Of a stretch of 64,000 bases of DNA, positions 26,394 through 35,500 are shown piece after piece. The notes below the pieces were generated by a model. That model ran no database searches, was not told where the DNA came from, and saw only the letters and a program-made list of their open reading frames with translations. Within the stretch, counting starts at the first letter, position 1; each line of letters begins with the position of its first letter. This DNA is from Singulisphaera acidiphila DSM 18658 (GTDB taxonomy: Bacteria > Planctomycetota > Planctomycetia > Isosphaerales > Isosphaeraceae). A program made the position numbers and the translations under genes. Location of the stretch: assembly GCF_000242455.2 (NCBI RefSeq), contig NC_019892.1:4278001-4342000 (forward strand). The letters are read 5' to 3'.

Positions 26394-27380
26394 TTATTTC
26401 TTCTCTTCGGCCTTCTTCTCTTCAGGCTTCTTCTCTTCGGCCTTCGGCGTTTCGACCTTCTTGGCCTCTTCCTCGGCCTTCTTGCTCGCCTCTTCGGCCT
26501 TCTGCGCTTCTTCGCCCTTCTTCTTAGCCTCTTCCTCGGCCTTCACCTTGGCCTCGACGGCCTTCTTCGCTTCTTCGCCCTTCACCTTGGCCTCTTGATC
26601 GGCTTTCTTGCTCGCCTCTTCGGCCTTCTGTGCTTCCTCGCCCTTCTTCTTGGCCTCTTCCTCAGCCTTTACCTTGGCCTCGACGGCCTTCTTCGCTTCC
26701 TCCGCCTTCTTCTTGGCCTCTTCCTCGGCCTTCTTCTTCATTTCCTCAGCCTTCTTCTCCTCCTCGGCCTTCTTCCTGGCCGCCTCTTCGGCCATCTTGG
26801 CCGCGAGGTCGATCCTGGTCTTGGGCAAGGCTTCGACGGCCTTCTTCGTTCCCTCGTCGGTGACCTTCGAGCCCAGCAGGAAGAGGGTCTGGAGGTTGGG
26901 CAAGTCCTTCAGCGAGTCCACCCCGGCGTCACCAACCTGGGTACCGACCAGGCTGAGCACTTCCAGGTTCTTCAAGCCCTTGAGGTGCGCAAGGCCGGCG
27001 TCGGTCACCTTGGTGTCGACGAGGTAGAGCTTCTTGAGTTCGGTCAGCCCCTTGAGGTGCTCGAGGCCCGCGTCGGTGACGGGGGTGCCGACCAGCGACA
27101 ACCGCGTGAGCTTGCCGAGTTTCTCGAGGACGACCAGATCGGAGTCGCTTACCTTGGTGATGGCGAGGCTGACATTCGTCACCGGCTTGCCCGGCGCCTT
27201 GTCGTCACGGTCGACCTTTCCGCCCAACTTCTGAATATCAGCCACCGCCTTGTCCTGGTCCGCGGCATCGTCCTCCGCCCGGGCGGGCCAAGCGGCCAAG
27301 GCCGACGCCAACCCGAGGAAAAGCACGAACCGTCGAGACGAGAACCCGAAACGACGTACCTGTGATTGGGAATCCATCAT
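26394..27380 (-). CDS. exported LRR protein with Lys/Glu/Ala-rich coiled-coil tail
   Basis: Three adjacent ATGs (27383, 27380, 27377) follow GGAAGG; I take the middle one for a 6-base spacer. A signal peptide with an Arg-rich head ends near WPARA-ED. Residues about 50-185 are cysteine-containing-subfamily leucine-rich repeats (LTRLSLVGTPVTDAGLEHL, LKKLYLVDTKVTDAGLAHL, LEVLSLVGTQVGDAG). Residues about 200-335 are almost only Lys, Glu, Ala and Gln, forming a long charged single helix or coiled coil with a 42-residue internal duplication. LRR exported proteins are abundant in Planctomycetes and usually function unknown. The tail resembles TolA-like spacers and could span the periplasm. Confidence 0.85.
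   Translation of the reverse strand: MMDSQSQVRRFGFSSRRFVLFLGLASALAAWPARAEDDAADQDKAVADIQKLGGKVDRDDKAPGKPVTNVSLAITKVSDSDLVVLEKLGKLTRLSLVGTPVTDAGLEHLKGLTELKKLYLVDTKVTDAGLAHLKGLKNLEVLSLVGTQVGDAGVDSLKDLPNLQTLFLLGSKVTDEGTKKAVEALPKTRIDLAAKMAEEAARKKAEEEKKAEEMKKKAEEEAKKKAEEAKKAVEAKVKAEEEAKKKGEEAQKAEEASKKADQEAKVKGEEAKKAVEAKVKAEEEAKKKGEEAQKAEEASKKAEEEAKKVETPKAEEKKPEEKKAEEKK
26430..26690 (-). repeat. tandem repeat in coding sequence, 126-bp period
   Basis: The segment coding EAQKAEEASKKA...VEAKVKAEEEAKKKG occurs twice with a 126-bp (42-residue) period: the motif ctcgcctcttcggcctt recurs at 26485 and 26611. It lies wholly inside the coiled-coil tail and keeps frame, so copy number could vary without breaking the gene. 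Confidence 0.7.
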
Positions 27381-27679
27381 CATCAACCTTCCTTCGTCGT
27401 AAACTCTCAAGGCCGTCCCAAATCGTCGGTCATTGGTCGAACCCGGCGGGCGGCGAACCGGACGTTATCAAGATCATGCCCGTGAAGGGGACCGAGATGC
27501 CAGAGATTTTCTTTCTCGACCGGGTGCCTGCGTCCTAGACCACCTGCTCTTGGCCCACTTCGAGTTCCGCTCCCCAGCGCACGAAAAGGCGCGGGGATCG
27601 TGTACTCTGAGCAAAAGGTAGACGGCACCTCTGCTCCTGAAGCGAGAACATCGCGGACACGACAAACTCGAGGCCACCA

Positions 27680-29872
27680 TTGCCGCTCTTGTTCGCCCTG
27701 ACGCTCCTCCTTAGCGCGGTCCTCCTCTTCTCAGCGCAACCGATGATCGCCAAGGCGGTCCTGCCGCAGTTCGGTGGTGCGCCCGCCGTCTGGACGACTT
27801 GCATGGTCTTTTTCCAGGCGGTCCTGCTCGCCGGGTATGTCTACGCGCATGCGATGACAGGCTGGCTGGGAATCCGCCGCCAGGCTGTGGTGCATGCGGC
27901 CCTGCTCCTCGTGACTTGGTTCTTCCTGCCGATCGGGATCGTCGAAGAAGTGACAGGCAGTTCTCCGGCAACGGGCACGAGCACAACGGGCAGCCTGCTC
28001 ACAATGCTCTTCCTGTCGGCGGGCGTTCCGTTCTTCGCGGTCGCAACCACAGCACCACTGCTCCAGCGCTGGTTTGCCGGAACCGGGCACCGCGCCGCGA
28101 CCGACCCCTATTTTCTCTACGGGGCCAGCAACTTCGGAAGCCTGACGGCATTGCTCGCCTATCCGTTCGTCATCGAGCCGAATATCGCACTCGCCAGGCA
28201 AGGCGGACTCTGGTCCACAGGCTACGTCATCCTCGCGGCCCTGATCGTCGGTTGCGCGGTTGTCGCCGAAAGGTCATCGCCCCCCGGGTTCCACAAGGCC
28301 GAAGGCCCGATCCGACCCGAGGCGGGTCGCTGGTGGCGCTGGGTCTGGCTCGCGTTCATCCCCTCGAGTTTGCTGCTTGGGGTGACCACCTATCTGTCGA
28401 CCGACATTGCCCCGATCCCGCTCCTCTGGGTGATCCCCCTGGCGCTCTACCTGCTGACGTTCATCGTCGTCTTCGCTCACAAGCCGATCGTCCCCCATTG
28501 GGGTCTGGTTCGAGCGCTCCCCCTGGAGGTCATGGCGCTTGCCCTCGTGCTTGGGTTCGGGCTCGTCCAACCCTGGTTGATCCCGCTCCACCTACTCACC
28601 TTCATCACCGCCGCCCTGGTCTGCCACGGCGAACTGGCGCGAGACCGCCCGACGACGCAACACCTGACGGAATTCTACCTGGCGATCGCATTCGGCGGGC
28701 TCCTGGGAGGAACCTTCAATGCCCTGGTCGCTCCGGTCATCTTCAACCGCGTGGCCGAATATCCAATCGCCCTCGTTCTGGCCTGCCTCGTCGTGCCAGT
28801 GACCAAGCCAGACGGCCGGCCGACCCGAGGACTCGGCATCGGGGACGTCGCGATTCCGTTGGTCGTGTTCGGGCTCACGGCCGCATTGATCAGAGATGAT
28901 CAAGGCTGGACCGGCCCTCTCGGCACAATGCTCGTCTCGGGCCTGGTGACCCTGGTTTCCTGGACCCACCGGGCTCGCCCCGTTCGCTTCGCCCTCACAA
29001 TCGGCGCGGCCTTGATGGCGAGCGGACTGACGGCCGGGATCAACGGACGCGTGCTCCATCAGGAACGAAACTTCTTCGGCGTCTTGCAAGTCACCGAAGA
29101 CCTCCGAAGCCAAAGTCATCGCCTATTCCACGGCCGCACCCTCCATGGCCAGCAGAGCCTCGACCCCGCGCGACGGCGTGAGCCGCTCAGCTACTTCCAC
29201 CGCAGTGGGCCGATCGGGCAGGTCTTCGACGAATTCCAGGCCCGCCCCTCGGAGGCGGAGAGGACCGTTGCGGTCGTCGGCCTGGGCGTAGGTTCCTTGG
29301 CGGCCTACGCCCAGCCTGGGGAGCGCTGGACGTTCTACGAGATTGACCCGGCCGTCCTGCGGATTGCGTCCGACCCTCGCGACTTCACGTTTCTCCGCGA
29401 CTGCCGGGCGGAGTCGCTCAACGTCATCATCGGCGACGCGCGGCTCAGGCTCCGCGAGGCGCCGGACCACCACTACGCGTTGATCGTCCTCGACGCCTTC
29501 AGCGCCGACGCGATCCCGATGCATTTGCTGACACGCGAAGCCTTGGCGATTTATCGCCGGAAACTGGCAGGGCAGGGGATTCTCGCCTTCCACATCTCGA
29601 ACCGCTCCATCGAGCTCGAGTCGGTGTTGGGGGCCTTGGCACGCGACGCAGGCCTCGCCTGCCGGATTCGTTCCGATCGAAATCTCAGGCCCGAGGAAAG
29701 GCTCGCCGGCAAACAGGAATCGATCTGGGCCATGATGGCCGACCGCGAGTCGGACCTGGGGGGAATGGCGACCGACCCGAAATGGGCGCCGCCAAGGCCG
29801 CGCGGCGGATCGGTCTGGACGGACGACTTCTCCAGCATCACAGGGCACATCATCCTCAGAAGGACGCCCTGA
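27680..29872 (+). CDS. fused membrane / spermidine synthase-like protein
   Basis: A 730-residue protein starting at TTG 27680, 6 bases after GAGG. The N-terminal 460 residues contain about ten to twelve hydrophobic helices (LLFALTLLLSAVLLFSAQPM, the MFS-like half; AVWTTCMVFFQAVLLAGYVY). The C-terminal part is a Rossmann spermidine-synthase-like fold: VAVVGLGVGSLAAYAQPGE, FYEIDPAVLRIA, VIIGDARLRLREA, LIVLDAFSADAIPMHLLTRE. The Gly-rich loop and the acidic residue for decarboxylated-SAM binding are present, but polyamine-binding residues are not obvious. Similar planctomycete and proteobacterial fusions are annotated fused MFS/spermidine synthase; the real substrate is unknown. It stands alone. 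Confidence 0.88.
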   Translation: MPLLFALTLLLSAVLLFSAQPMIAKAVLPQFGGAPAVWTTCMVFFQAVLLAGYVYAHAMTGWLGIRRQAVVHAALLLVTWFFLPIGIVEEVTGSSPATGTSTTGSLLTMLFLSAGVPFFAVATTAPLLQRWFAGTGHRAATDPYFLYGASNFGSLTALLAYPFVIEPNIALARQGGLWSTGYVILAALIVGCAVVAERSSPPGFHKAEGPIRPEAGRWWRWVWLAFIPSSLLLGVTTYLSTDIAPIPLLWVIPLALYLLTFIVVFAHKPIVPHWGLVRALPLEVMALALVLGFGLVQPWLIPLHLLTFITAALVCHGELARDRPTTQHLTEFYLAIAFGGLLGGTFNALVAPVIFNRVAEYPIALVLACLVVPVTKPDGRPTRGLGIGDVAIPLVVFGLTAALIRDDQGWTGPLGTMLVSGLVTLVSWTHRARPVRFALTIGAALMASGLTAGINGRVLHQERNFFGVLQVTEDLRSQSHRLFHGRTLHGQQSLDPARRREPLSYFHRSGPIGQVFDEFQARPSEAERTVAVVGLGVGSLAAYAQPGERWTFYEIDPAVLRIASDPRDFTFLRDCRAESLNVIIGDARLRLREAPDHHYALIVLDAFSADAIPMHLLTREALAIYRRKLAGQGILAFHISNRSIELESVLGALARDAGLACRIRSDRNLRPEERLAGKQESIWAMMADRESDLGGMATDPKWAPPRPRGGSVWTDDFSSITGHIILRRTP

Positions 29873-29914
29873 GAGTCCCATCCCGCTTCAACTCAAAAAA
29901 GAGGAGGAATCGGC

Positions 29915-30334
29915 TCATTCACGATCGAGCCGAGACCCTCCCGACTCAAGTCCGGACCCCTCAACAATTTCGCGGCCGACCCGGTGTAGTTCGGCATAGA
30001 CGCGCCAGTAGACTTCAGCAAGTTTGGTCTTCAGGAGTGGGCGGAGCCGCTCCTCGGCGAACTGAAGCTGCTCGTAACGCCTGCGACGGCGGTGGATCGC
30101 GTCCCGATCCTCGGCCGGCCGGCTCGGAAACATCTCCCTCGAACCCGCCGAAGGTCGCCGTTCACGGTCGCCCCGGCTGTTCTCCACCGTCTGACTCCCA
30201 CTCCACCTGAAATCGGCTCGAAGCCCGCGCAACACGGCCCGCCTCCTCCCACGACTCGGACATTCAACGGCCGCCCCCCAATGCCCCTCGGACGCAACCA
30301 TGGTCCCCGACACCTCTTGGGTGCTCTCTCTCAT
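29915..30334 (-). CDS. hypothetical basic protein, 139 residues
   Basis: I start at ATG 30334 (MRESTQEVSGTMVASEGH), 9 bases after GGAGGAGG; the open frame extends 73 codons further upstream but that extension is compositionally poor. The N-terminal half is Arg/Gly/Ser-rich and probably disordered. The C-terminal half is a convincing helical region (YEQLQFAEERLRPLLKTKLA followed by EVYWRVYAELHRVGREIV). No family is recognised. It converges with the spermidine synthase-like gene (42 bases apart). Confidence 0.6.
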   Translation of the reverse strand: MRESTQEVSGTMVASEGHWGAAVECPSRGRRRAVLRGLRADFRWSGSQTVENSRGDRERRPSAGSREMFPSRPAEDRDAIHRRRRRYEQLQFAEERLRPLLKTKLAEVYWRVYAELHRVGREIVEGSGLESGGSRLDRE

Positions 30335-30790
30335 CGTGATGAACCTCCTCCAGGTCTCCCAACACGCTCGTCGGGCCCACCAGCCGTGCTCTCGGCCGTC
30401 AACCGAGGTGATTTCGCGGAACTGTTGAAAGGCCCGACAAGCCGAACACCTCTGGGTCCCATCCCTCCCCCACCCACCGTGATCTCTGGTTTCGAAACCA
30501 TGGTGTTTCCCCAGCACAAGGAGCCCAAAGAAGCTCAAAAACACCCCCACCATCGATCCTCATTCCAAGAACCCAATCGATACATCCGTACACTATCCAT
30601 AGCCGACGCGGCTGTCAACAAAAAAAAGCAACCAAACGGGAATAATGGCATCAATCGCGGGGCCACTCCTTTCGTCCACAAAACTGTAAATATAAATCAT
30701 GAGAATGTTTGCAATTTTTAGATTTCTCGCAAATCTAACATTTCCCGTTTTGCTGTACTTTTTTTCTTGACGCAAATTCGACCCCGACCT

Positions 30791-30937
30791 CTAATGCATT
30801 ATGCAACGGCAAATGCTGAGATGCTGACTGACTCGCGATTGTTTTGGGATCGTTTCGGCGTAGTGCACATACCAAGCCTCGTCATCGATCTTGCCGGTAT
30901 TGATGAATCTTTTCTGAAACGTCAACCTCAACTCCAT
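30791..30937 (-). pseudogene. possible small ORF or protein remnant
   Basis: A minus-strand frame open from 30991 to the TAG at 30791. The part after ATG 30937 reads MELRLTFQKRFINTGKIDDE, then AWYVHYAETIPKQS. Just upstream in the same frame lies RQVCEDCAFRIEP, with a CxxC. The amino-acid pattern looks protein-like, but no ribosome-binding site precedes the ATG and the frame is short. I read it as a decayed gene fragment. I cannot name the family. Confidence 0.25.
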
Positions 30938-31059
30938 TGACGAGGGCTCGATTCTGAATGCGCAGTCTTCACAGACCTGACGCCAAGAATCTCAATGGCG
31001 AAGCATGAACCGTCTCGTGTTGCGTTGATCCATCAAACGAGGATCGATCATCGAAAATC

Positions 31060-31256
31060 CGCGTGAACGGCCTCCTCTGCTCCCCCAGATCACGGGGAAA
31101 TTCCGTGAGAATGGCTCGTCACAATGCCTGCCTCATGGCATTCGCGGTTGCCAACCGTGGAGTGGCCAAGCTTGGTGCAAAATACCGCGACTCCAGAACT
31201 CACCTCGAAAGCTCTCGACCAAGGGTGGAAACCCACGGCTCGAGAGCTTTTTTTTT
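31060..31256 (+). ncRNA. candidate structured non-coding RNA ending in a terminator
   Basis: Three local hairpins precede a strong terminator: CACGG...CCGTG around 31091-31108, AATGCC...GGCATT around 31124-31143, and a GGTTGCCAACC element near 31146. No coding frame fits. It could be a small RNA or an attenuator leader for the hydrolase gene at 31369. No known RNA family is recognised. Confidence 0.4.
31208..31256 (+). terminator. strong Rho-independent terminator, plus strand
   Basis: AAAGCTCTCGA pairs with TCGAGAGCTTT (11 bp), an inner GGGT/ACCC stem extends it, and nine T residues follow (31248-31256). No protein gene on the plus strand lies upstream within a kilobase, so it must end a non-coding transcript or attenuate the downstream gene. 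Confidence 0.85.
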
Positions 31257-31368
31257 ACGAGACTCCCGACTCATCCACGAGAGGGACTGACCATACGACC
31301 ACGCAATTCCATAAATAAAAAATTGATTTTCATACAACGCCGTATCACGAACACTTAGCGAGTATCCG

Positions 31369-32454
31369 ATGCCAAATAACTCGACCAAGATTCGACAAGA
31401 GATGATCGCCTTACTCGGCAAAATCATAGGTGAAGGCCCGATCACTCCTGAACTCCAGAGCCAGTCCTTGAAAATGTTTACAACGATCATAGAACATTCT
31501 GGTGATCTGGAAACCGGAACCGCACTTGCAGCAGAGGCGGCCCCCGACTTCACGGCGACCGCCGCAGTCGGGAACCGTCGCCTCGTTTACGTCCACGGCA
31601 TCTGTCCACACGCCAGCGGATTTTCTTCCCCGTGGTGGAACGCCCTTCAACCGTTCGTCCCCACCGCGTTTGGTCCCGGGGCGTTAGGGAGCACTCGGCT
31701 CGAAGTGCTCTGGAGCAATCTTGTGAATCAAGGGCTTGCCGTCATGGCGGCGGTCGGCGGAATCGACGGACCCACGGGCGTCGCCGAGTTGGAGCAAGCG
31801 CGTTTGCAGGCTGCCGCGGAAATCAAGGATGCGCTCCGCGACCGAGCCGATCAGCACATGCCCATTAACCCTACTCCAGCCAATGCTCTGGGCGCAGCCC
31901 CAACCGCCGGAGCCCCCCCTTTGGGTGACATCAGCATCCCCGGCTTCAACTGCATCGACGATTTCTCGATCTATCTGACCAACAGCCATGTCCGCCAACT
32001 GATTATCGACCGCTTCACTGCCGTGGTTCGCCCTGAGTTGGTCGCAGGACATGAACTCGACATCATCAGCCACAGTTGGGGCACCGTGGTGGCTTACGAG
32101 GGCTTACGGCAGTTGGAGGACGAAGGGCAGATCGCACCCCGGGTGCGTAATTTCTTCACCGTCGGTGCCGCCCTCTCCATCGGCCCCGTGAAGCTACGGC
32201 TCCGACCGGCCAACAAAGACGGGAGAAAGCCCTCGAGCGTTCAACGCTGGATCAACCTTGATGCCTATTGCGACCTCGTCGGCGGAGCGATCCAGGGACG
32301 CCCCTACGCCGTCGACAATGAATTCCTCAACCTCGACCCCTTTGGCTGCCAGAACATTCTGGGACTCGTCAACCCGCAGTGTTCGCATAGCTCTTACTTC
32401 CAGAGCGGCAATACGACGGTCAATCGCGATATTTTCGCACGATTCATTAATTGA
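31369..32454 (+). CDS. alpha/beta hydrolase, lipase-like
   Basis: A 361-residue cytosolic hydrolase with no signal peptide. RLVYVHGICPH (residues 71-81) provides the oxyanion loop. The nucleophile elbow is S-H-Ser236-W-G in LDIISHSWGTVVAYEGL. The acid is probably the Asp in INLDAYCDLVGG, and the histidine the one in CSHSSYF near 345. A large insert (about 110-200) rich in Ala and Pro separates the oxyanion strand from the nucleophile and probably forms a lid. Substrate unknown; esterase or lipase is the conservative call. Downstream of a terminator-ended RNA candidate. Confidence 0.85.
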   Translation: MPNNSTKIRQEMIALLGKIIGEGPITPELQSQSLKMFTTIIEHSGDLETGTALAAEAAPDFTATAAVGNRRLVYVHGICPHASGFSSPWWNALQPFVPTAFGPGALGSTRLEVLWSNLVNQGLAVMAAVGGIDGPTGVAELEQARLQAAAEIKDALRDRADQHMPINPTPANALGAAPTAGAPPLGDISIPGFNCIDDFSIYLTNSHVRQLIIDRFTAVVRPELVAGHELDIISHSWGTVVAYEGLRQLEDEGQIAPRVRNFFTVGAALSIGPVKLRLRPANKDGRKPSSVQRWINLDAYCDLVGGAIQGRPYAVDNEFLNLDPFGCQNILGLVNPQCSHSSYFQSGNTTVNRDIFARFIN

Positions 32455-32522
32455 TCCGTCGGGAGCGGTGCAGCGCAGACGGCCTTGGCCCGTTCCGTCC
32501 CCCCCCCTCGGATCAGCACGCA

Positions 32523-35500
32523 TCAGGGTATCGCCAGCGCCTTGGAGACGGCATCCTTGATCTGGTCCCCTCGCAAATTCATGGCGATCACCTTGCCATC
32601 GGGCCCGATCAACCAGATCGACGGGATCCCTTCCACACCATACTCCGCCGGAAGCGTGGCCTCCGACCAGGCGCCGAGGAATCCCTGGCCCCAGGGCAAT
32701 CCTTGCTTGGCGACGTACTCCCGCGGCTCGTCTTTTGATGCGTCCAGGCTCAGGCCGATCATCGCGAACCGCTCATCCTTGCCGAACGCCTCGAAAGTCG
32801 CCTTCAGATGCGGCGTCTCGGCAAGACAAGGAGCGCACCAGGTCGCCCAGAAGTCGAGCAGGACGTACTTGCCCCGATAGTCGGCCAGGGCAACGGTCTT
32901 ACCGTTGAGAGCGGGAACCTGAAAGGCTGGCGCAAGGTCGCCCACGCGCTTGTTCAGATTCAGAGGGATCTCACCCAGGTCGAGCGGTTCATCACTTCGC
33001 CCACCCTGTAGTTCGGGCACAACGAACTTCCGAGTAGCCATGCCCACAATCTTGGCGGCGGCAGACCGATCGTTGCCCGAGGGGGGCTCGTACACCTGGA
33101 TCGACAGCCGATACGGGGCAGAGGGCACGTCGTCCACGTGGAACGAGCCATCGGGACCGATCCGGAGCGGGAAGCGGTGGAAGGCCCGCGAATACGCCTT
33201 GCTCTCCTCTGACTCCCACCACCAGCGCGACTGCTCTTTGGCGTTCAGGCCCTTGGGCGGCGTGGGACACTCCAGCGCCGTCTCGAACTGAAAGGAACCG
33301 TACGACCAATCCACCTGTCGGTCGAATCCCTTGGGGATGACGATCCGCCCGACGACGGGTTGCCCCTTCCCTCCGAGGGCCACGCTTCGCGTCTCACCAG
33401 ACCGAACCTCAACCGTGGCGCTCTGGCCCGACGCCGTGGTCAAGCCTCTGGGCTCATGAAAAACGGGAGCAACCAGATAGAGGCCGGGGGGAACACGATC
33501 CAAGGCGAACTGCCCCTGGTCGTCGGCCAAGTCGTGGAACAGGTAGTACAGTTCCGTCCCCGGTCCGAAGGTCGGTTTCAGATCCCGCCCGATGGCCGGG
33601 CGTTGGCGATTCGCTTGGATCGCTTGACGCCCTCCCGGCATGGAGCCGATCCGGTAGGTCCCCTGGATGCGGCCCCAAGGACGAACGGTAACAACGGGAT
33701 CGGCGGCCAGGTCCTGCGATGACAGTTCGCCAAAACCACGGTCGTGGAAGACGGCAATGGAGTAGTCCTCACTCTGGGCAGGGAATGAGAAGCGGCCATC
33801 GGGGCCGGTCTCCACCCATGGGTTTCGATCCCGCTGAGTGATCCGGCCATTGTTGATCGTCGGGGACAGTCCAGGCGTCACCAAGATAACTTCCGCCCCT
33901 GTAAGAGGGGTCCCATCAGGTAGGCGAACGATTCCGGCAATCGTCGTCCCCTTCTGAAGTTTGAAGTCGTAGACGGTATCTCCTTCGTCAACCTGGAAGG
34001 GTCGCGACACAGCCGGTTGATAACCCTCCGCCTCGATGCGGACGTGAGGCGTCCTCGGGTCATCGAGACTGATCTCGTATCGTCCCCCGGTCGCCGACCT
34101 GAGGTCACCGTACAACCAGTGCGGTGGCTTCGCGCCGTCGATCACAATTCCCGGGACCACCTTGAAAGCCTCGACCGGCTGGCCGGTCCCGGCATCGACG
34201 ACCGAGCCATGGACGTGCAGCATCGGCGACAAGGTGATCTCGTCCCCTTGGGGGGAAGCCGTCATCGGCTTTCTCCGGATGGGCATGTAGTCCCCCATCG
34301 CAATGTCGACGAGAACCTCGTCGGCCGGAGCATCTTCCCAGCGGTAGCGTCCTTTGGCGTCAGAGGTGACCTTGACCTCCAGCGTGCGATAGCCACGCCA
34401 GGTGTCGACGACAACCCGCGCTCCGGCGACCGGCCGCCCTTGCCGATCGACAATTCGCCCGAAGAACGGCTGGGCGGGGGGGAGTTGGAAGTCGACCCGC
34501 TCGCGGCCCTGAACGGCCGGGAGCCGTTTCAGGTCGGGCGCATGCCCCTTGGCCTGAACGGTCAGTACCTGGCTCCCGGGCTTCACATGGAATTGGTAGT
34601 GCCCCTCGGCATCGGTCCGAGTGCTCGGAGGCTGGGGGGCCGAGAATCGATCGAGGCCGAGCTTCACGTGAGCATTGGGGATCGGCCGACCTTCGGCATC
34701 GGTTACCGTCCCGCTCAGCGTCGCTCCGCGTGTCATGACCATGACTGCGGACCGGGCCCTGAGTTGCTCGGGAGACGGCACTGGGGTATCGCCATACGAT
34801 TGGTCGCTGACATACTCGGGGTGGACCAGCCGTGTGGAAACAGAAGAGGTGTCCGCAGGGACCAGGTTACACCGCCAGCGTCCTTGGGCGTCGGTCTTGG
34901 CCGGGAACTCGAAGACGTCGGTGACCGGCACGCCGTCGCCACGCTTAGAGTCGGCCCTGATGTAGACGGTCGCCCCCTCGATCGGCTCGCCCGTCTCGTC
35001 TCGGATCAGGCCGCCGATCGTCGCGGCCGGCTCCATCGGCAACGAGTACGACTCGGGAAGTCGCGTGTTCGCGGAGTCGTTCCACCACGTGATCGACTTG
35101 GGGACAAGCCCGTCCTTCCTTGCCCAGATCGCAACTGACGACACCACCTTGGGGGGAATCCCCTCAATCAGGTATCGACCGGTCTCATCGGTCATCGCCT
35201 TGGTCTGCAAGTCGCCGGCGCGAACTGTGAGTTGGACGCCGGGAATCCCTCGGTCAGTCCCAGGCTCAACGGCGCGAAACTCCATCGACCGCCCCACCAC
35301 CGGGCTCGGCTTGGGAACCACCGTTTTCTCAGGCAAAGGGGTGGCCACGGCCTGGTTTTTTTCGCCGGTCTGCGCCAGGGCGAAGGCGCAAGCCGCCAGC
35401 ATCAGCGTGCCAACGGCCAGCACCGAGGCCGCCGCTTTGAGCTTGGTGAACAGCATCGTCCGGATCGCCCCTTCCGCAAGGGCGAGGATTGAAGCGGAAG

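Larger units (their letters stand above)
30335..31368. other. intergenic kilobase, partly AT-rich, with structured RNA candidate
   Basis: There is no confident gene. 30560-30790 is AT-rich, with AGATTT-ctcgc-AAATCT (30719-30735 region) able to form a short hairpin. A minus-strand frame at 30791-30937 and a terminator-ended hairpin cluster at 31060-31256 are listed separately. Confidence 0.6.

Noticed and set aside
34017-35138. Plus-strand open frame of 373 codons opposite the sigma-factor fusion
   Set aside because: It is antisense to the carboxypeptidase-regulatory repeats; its composition is typical of complement frames in GC-rich genes.
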